Below the pieces are notes generated by a model. The model was not told where the DNA came from. It was given only the letters and a program-made list of their open reading frames with translations, and did not search any database. From Gammaproteobacteria bacterium RIFCSPLOWO2_02_FULL_56_15 (GTDB taxonomy: Bacteria; Pseudomonadota; Gammaproteobacteria; Eutrophobiales; Eutrophobiaceae): a stretch of 15,833 bases of DNA. Each line of letters begins with the position of its first letter. The first letter of the stretch is position 1. The position numbers and the translations under genes are program-made. Of this stretch, positions 15,446-15,833 are shown one piece after another. The stretch is taken from positions 5,413 to 21,245 of the forward strand of contig MGYR01000129.1 in the NCBI GenBank assembly GCA_001801825.1. Reading direction: 5' to 3'.

Positions 15446-15833
15446 GCATAATCGACGATCTCAAAAATCTTGACCCCAATAACCCTGGGGTATGGCCGCT
15501 GCCCTATCAACTGGTGGTGATGCTTATCGCATTCGCAGTCATTCTTTATGCCGGTTGGCATTTCGATGTGAGCAAGCAGCGTGTAACCTTGGCCGGAGAG
15601 GAAAATAAGGAGCAGGATCTGCGTTCAACCTTCGAAACCAAGCAACGTAAGGCAGCAAATCTTGATGCCCTGAAAGACCAGATGAAAGAGATGGAACAGT
15701 CTTTCGGCGATATGATCAGGCAACTACCCAACAAGACCGAGATTGCCGGTTTGATTGTCGATATCTCCCAGACGGGACTAGCCGCGGGACTGGAGTTTGA
15801 TTTGTTTCAGCCACAGCCGGAAAAGCAGAGTGA
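15442..15833 (+). CDS. pilO: Type IV pilus inner-membrane protein PilO (3' end outside window)
   Basis: Only the first 130 codons plus two bases are present; the gene is cut by the window edge, not broken. The product begins MSIIDDLKNLDPNNPGVWP, has a membrane helix at about 21-38 (YQLVVMLIAFAVILYAGW), then a coiled coil (about 44-92). It then reads into the periplasmic domain with LPNKTEIAGLIVDISQTGL (95-113), a stretch strongly conserved in PilO. PilO dimerises with PilN and contacts PilP. The start codon overlaps the pilN stop as ATGA. pilP and pilQ would be expected next but lie outside the window. Confidence 0.93.
   Translation, partial: MSIIDDLKNLDPNNPGVWPLPYQLVVMLIAFAVILYAGWHFDVSKQRVTLAGEENKEQDLRSTFETKQRKAANLDALKDQMKEMEQSFGDMIRQLPNKTEIAGLIVDISQTGLAAGLEFDLFQPQPEKQS

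Noticed and set aside
1..15833. Mobile elements, CRISPR arrays, phage genes or a dedicated defence system
   Set aside because: No transposase, integrase, regularly spaced repeat or toxin-antitoxin pair was found on either strand; nearly all of the window is housekeeping or pilus genes.

Overview
The window is an ordinary, densely coding piece of a gammaproteobacterial chromosome. It holds 13 complete protein genes, one gene cut by the right edge, and one tRNA. The evidence for Gammaproteobacteria is the proteobacterial-type GshA, the YrfG-type GMP/IMP nucleotidase beside CysQ, the order mrcA - hypothetical - priA - argS - SPOR protein, and the divergent mrcA / pilMNO pair familiar from Pseudomonas and relatives. 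Base composition looks moderate (near 50% GC by eye). I cannot name a genus. No insertion sequence, integrase, phage gene, CRISPR array or plasmid function is visible.

Layout. 1-164: leader of gshA. 165-1775 (+): gshA, first step of glutathione synthesis. 1831-2664 (-): cysQ, convergent with gshA, with a good intrinsic terminator at 1776-1802. 2733-3383 (+): yrfG-like nucleotidase, whose 3' end overlaps by 9 bp the convergent trmB. 3375-5448 (-): a probable transcription unit read leftward as response regulator, metallo-beta-lactamase-fold hydrolase, trmB (tRNA m7G46 methyltransferase). 5449-5699: intergenic, with a sigma-70-like promoter for the response regulator. 5700-5773 (+): tRNA-Gly(CCC). 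5832-13630 (-): a long leftward run of mrcA (PBP1A), a 206-residue conserved hypothetical, priA, argS and a membrane-anchored SPOR protein. 13631-13820: divergent promoter region. 13821 to the end (+): pilM, pilN and the start of pilO, translationally coupled type IV pilus alignment-complex genes.

How they fit together. PBP1A builds peptidoglycan, the SPOR protein probably binds septal peptidoglycan, and PilMNO spans the inner membrane and periplasm to connect pilus motors with the secretin. PriA restarts replication; ArgS, TrmB and tRNA-Gly serve translation. GshA, CysQ and YrfG handle thiol, sulfur-nucleotide and purine-nucleotide metabolism.

The least ordinary part is 4126-5448. A stand-alone CheY-sized receiver carries Asn where the phosphoacceptor Asp should be (N57), and sits directly upstream of a metal-hydrolase gene. 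I do not claim a new system; this pair and the uncharacterised 206-residue protein between mrcA and priA are the two places worth a second look.
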